Shown here: one piece after another, positions 14,225 through 14,722 of the stretch | How the letters are laid out: each line of letters begins with the position of its first letter | Numbering within the stretch: the first letter of the stretch is position 1 | NCBI GenBank assembly: GCA_012910725.1 | Contig: WNEG01000015.1 | Location: 1 to 14,722 of the forward strand | DNA: 14,722 bases | Direction: 5' to 3' | Source: Candidatus Ethanoperedens thermophilum | Lineage (GTDB): Archaea; Halobacteriota; Methanosarcinia; Methanosarcinales; EX4572-44 | Notes under the pieces: generated by a model | The model's input: the letters and a program-made list of their open reading frames with translations, nothing else | The model's database searches: none | What the model was told of the DNA's origin: nothing | Made by a program: the position numbers and the translations under genes

Positions 14225-14596
14225 ATGAAAGTTCTTATTGACACCAATTCCTTTTTATTGCCCCACCAGTTTGGTGTGGACATATTTGAGGAACTGGCTC
14301 GACTTGGATACCACAAGTGTCTTGTTTTAAGAGCTGTGATTGGTGAACTTAACAAACTGGCAGCTAATTTAAAGGGAGAAGATAAGATCGCAGCAAAGGT
14401 TGGATTATCCCTCGCAGGCAGGTGTGATGTAATAGAAACAGGACAAAGTGTTCTGGTGGATGATATTATCATAAACATTGCAGTCAAACAAAAACTTGCA
14501 GTCTGCACCAATGACTCGCTGCTAAAGAAAAGATTATCTACAAAGGGTATTACTGTGGTATACTTACGACAAAAACACAGATTAAGTATCATTTAA
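14225..14596 (+). CDS. PIN-domain protein (FCF1/UPF0129-like)
   Basis: 123 aa from ATG 14225 (MKVLIDTNSFLLP); an in-frame GTG at 14207 lies inside the palindrome element and is unlikely. The PIN nuclease acidic residues are visible: D6 in LIDTN, E in VIGELNKL, VDDII, and CTNDSLLKKR. This type follows aIF2 gamma in many euryarchaea and resembles the FCF1/UTP23 rRNA-processing PIN proteins; a role in ribosomal RNA maturation or quality control is inferred. No antitoxin gene is adjacent, so a VapC toxin role is less likely. No Shine-Dalgarno site is seen before the ATG: the inserted element ends right at the start. Confidence 0.8.
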   Translation: MKVLIDTNSFLLPHQFGVDIFEELARLGYHKCLVLRAVIGELNKLAANLKGEDKIAAKVGLSLAGRCDVIETGQSVLVDDIIINIAVKQKLAVCTNDSLLKKRLSTKGITVVYLRQKHRLSII

Positions 14597-14651
14597 GCGA
14601 AACCAATAGGTAGTAAAATGTCTAATATTATAGTATTATATCTCGGCAATA

Positions 14652-14663
14652 CCGTTAAATACT
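14652..14663 (+). promoter_or_regulatory. BRE/TATA-like promoter near right edge
   Basis: ACCGTTAAATAC lies about 35 nt before the ATG at 14692 and fits an archaeal BRE/TATA pair with a leader of about ten bases. Confidence 0.35.
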
Positions 14664-14691
14664 GTAACATAGGAAGACAGAACAGATAATC

Positions 14692-14722
14692 ATGGAGATA
14701 ATACGAAAGAGTAGTTGTTCGC
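14692..14722 (+). CDS. Possible start of a gene cut by the right edge
   Basis: ATG at 14692 opens MEIIRKSSCS and stays open to the end of the window. A TATA-like box lies upstream. Too short to identify; it does not look like the start of rpoE', which often follows the PIN gene. Confidence 0.3.
   Translation, partial: MEIIRKSSCS

Noticed and set aside
14225..14596. VapC toxin of a toxin-antitoxin pair
   Set aside because: No small antitoxin gene lies next to it, and the position after aIF2 gamma matches the conserved FCF1-like PIN gene.

Overview
The window looks like chromosomal DNA of a methanogen-related euryarchaeon, of the Methanomicrobia / Syntrophoarchaeia / ANME kind. The evidence is archaeal translation factor aIF2 gamma followed by a PIN-domain protein, a membrane HdrE/HdrD-type heterodisulfide reductase pair, a methanogen-type fused ChlI-ChlD chelatase ATPase with a cobN remnant, a cohesin protein with a PGF-CTERM-like tail, and archaeal TATA/BRE-like promoters. 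The exact lineage cannot be fixed from this sequence. By eye, the chelatase and binding-protein block (about 2.8-6.4 kb) is richer in G+C than the hdr/trp block (7.5-12.7 kb).

Layout. (1) Positions 1-2376, minus strand: two tandem copies of a membrane-anchored PepSY-like plus caspase/gingipain-like (clan CD) putative cysteine peptidase. The upstream copy (1315-2376) is complete in the window but has lost its C-terminal part. The downstream copy (1301 to the left edge) is open and runs off the window. (2) 2506-4935, minus: a fused AAA+/VWA chelatase subunit followed by a short ORF that begins like CobN and then loses the similarity. (3) 5122-6976, minus: a two-gene unit encoding a surface-anchored cohesin protein and a metal-complex substrate-binding protein that carries a dockerin pair. 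(4) 7079-7399, plus: a small three-helix membrane protein. (5) 7498-12730, minus: a tightly packed run hdrE-hdrD-(repeat cluster)-trpC-trpB-trpA. (6) 12895 to the end, plus: aIF2 gamma, a PIN-domain protein, and possibly the start of another gene.

How the genes relate. The cohesin/dockerin pair could tether a binding protein to the cell envelope; its neighbour, the chelatase ATPase, points to cobalt or corrinoid metabolism, although the partner CobN is broken here. HdrDE would move electrons between membrane carriers and the CoM-S-S-CoB couple. TrpC, TrpB and TrpA perform the last steps of tryptophan synthesis; trpD, trpE, trpF and trpG are not in the window.

The most unusual signal is a family of short perfect or near-perfect palindromes, typically with arms of 8-11 nt and loops of 3-4 nt. 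They sit in gene junctions: a dense cluster between hdrD and trpC, single copies inside 74-bp junction duplications at hdrE/hdrD and trpC/trpB, a two-palindrome element between aIF2 gamma and the PIN gene, and possibly one at chelatase/cobN. At hdrE/hdrD and trpC/trpB the insertion recreates an ATGA stop/start overlap at both ends and leaves a 25-codon ORF between the two genes. No gene-free stretch longer than 300 bases exists; the longest gaps are 10288-10536 (palindrome cluster) and 4936-5121 (no recognised element).
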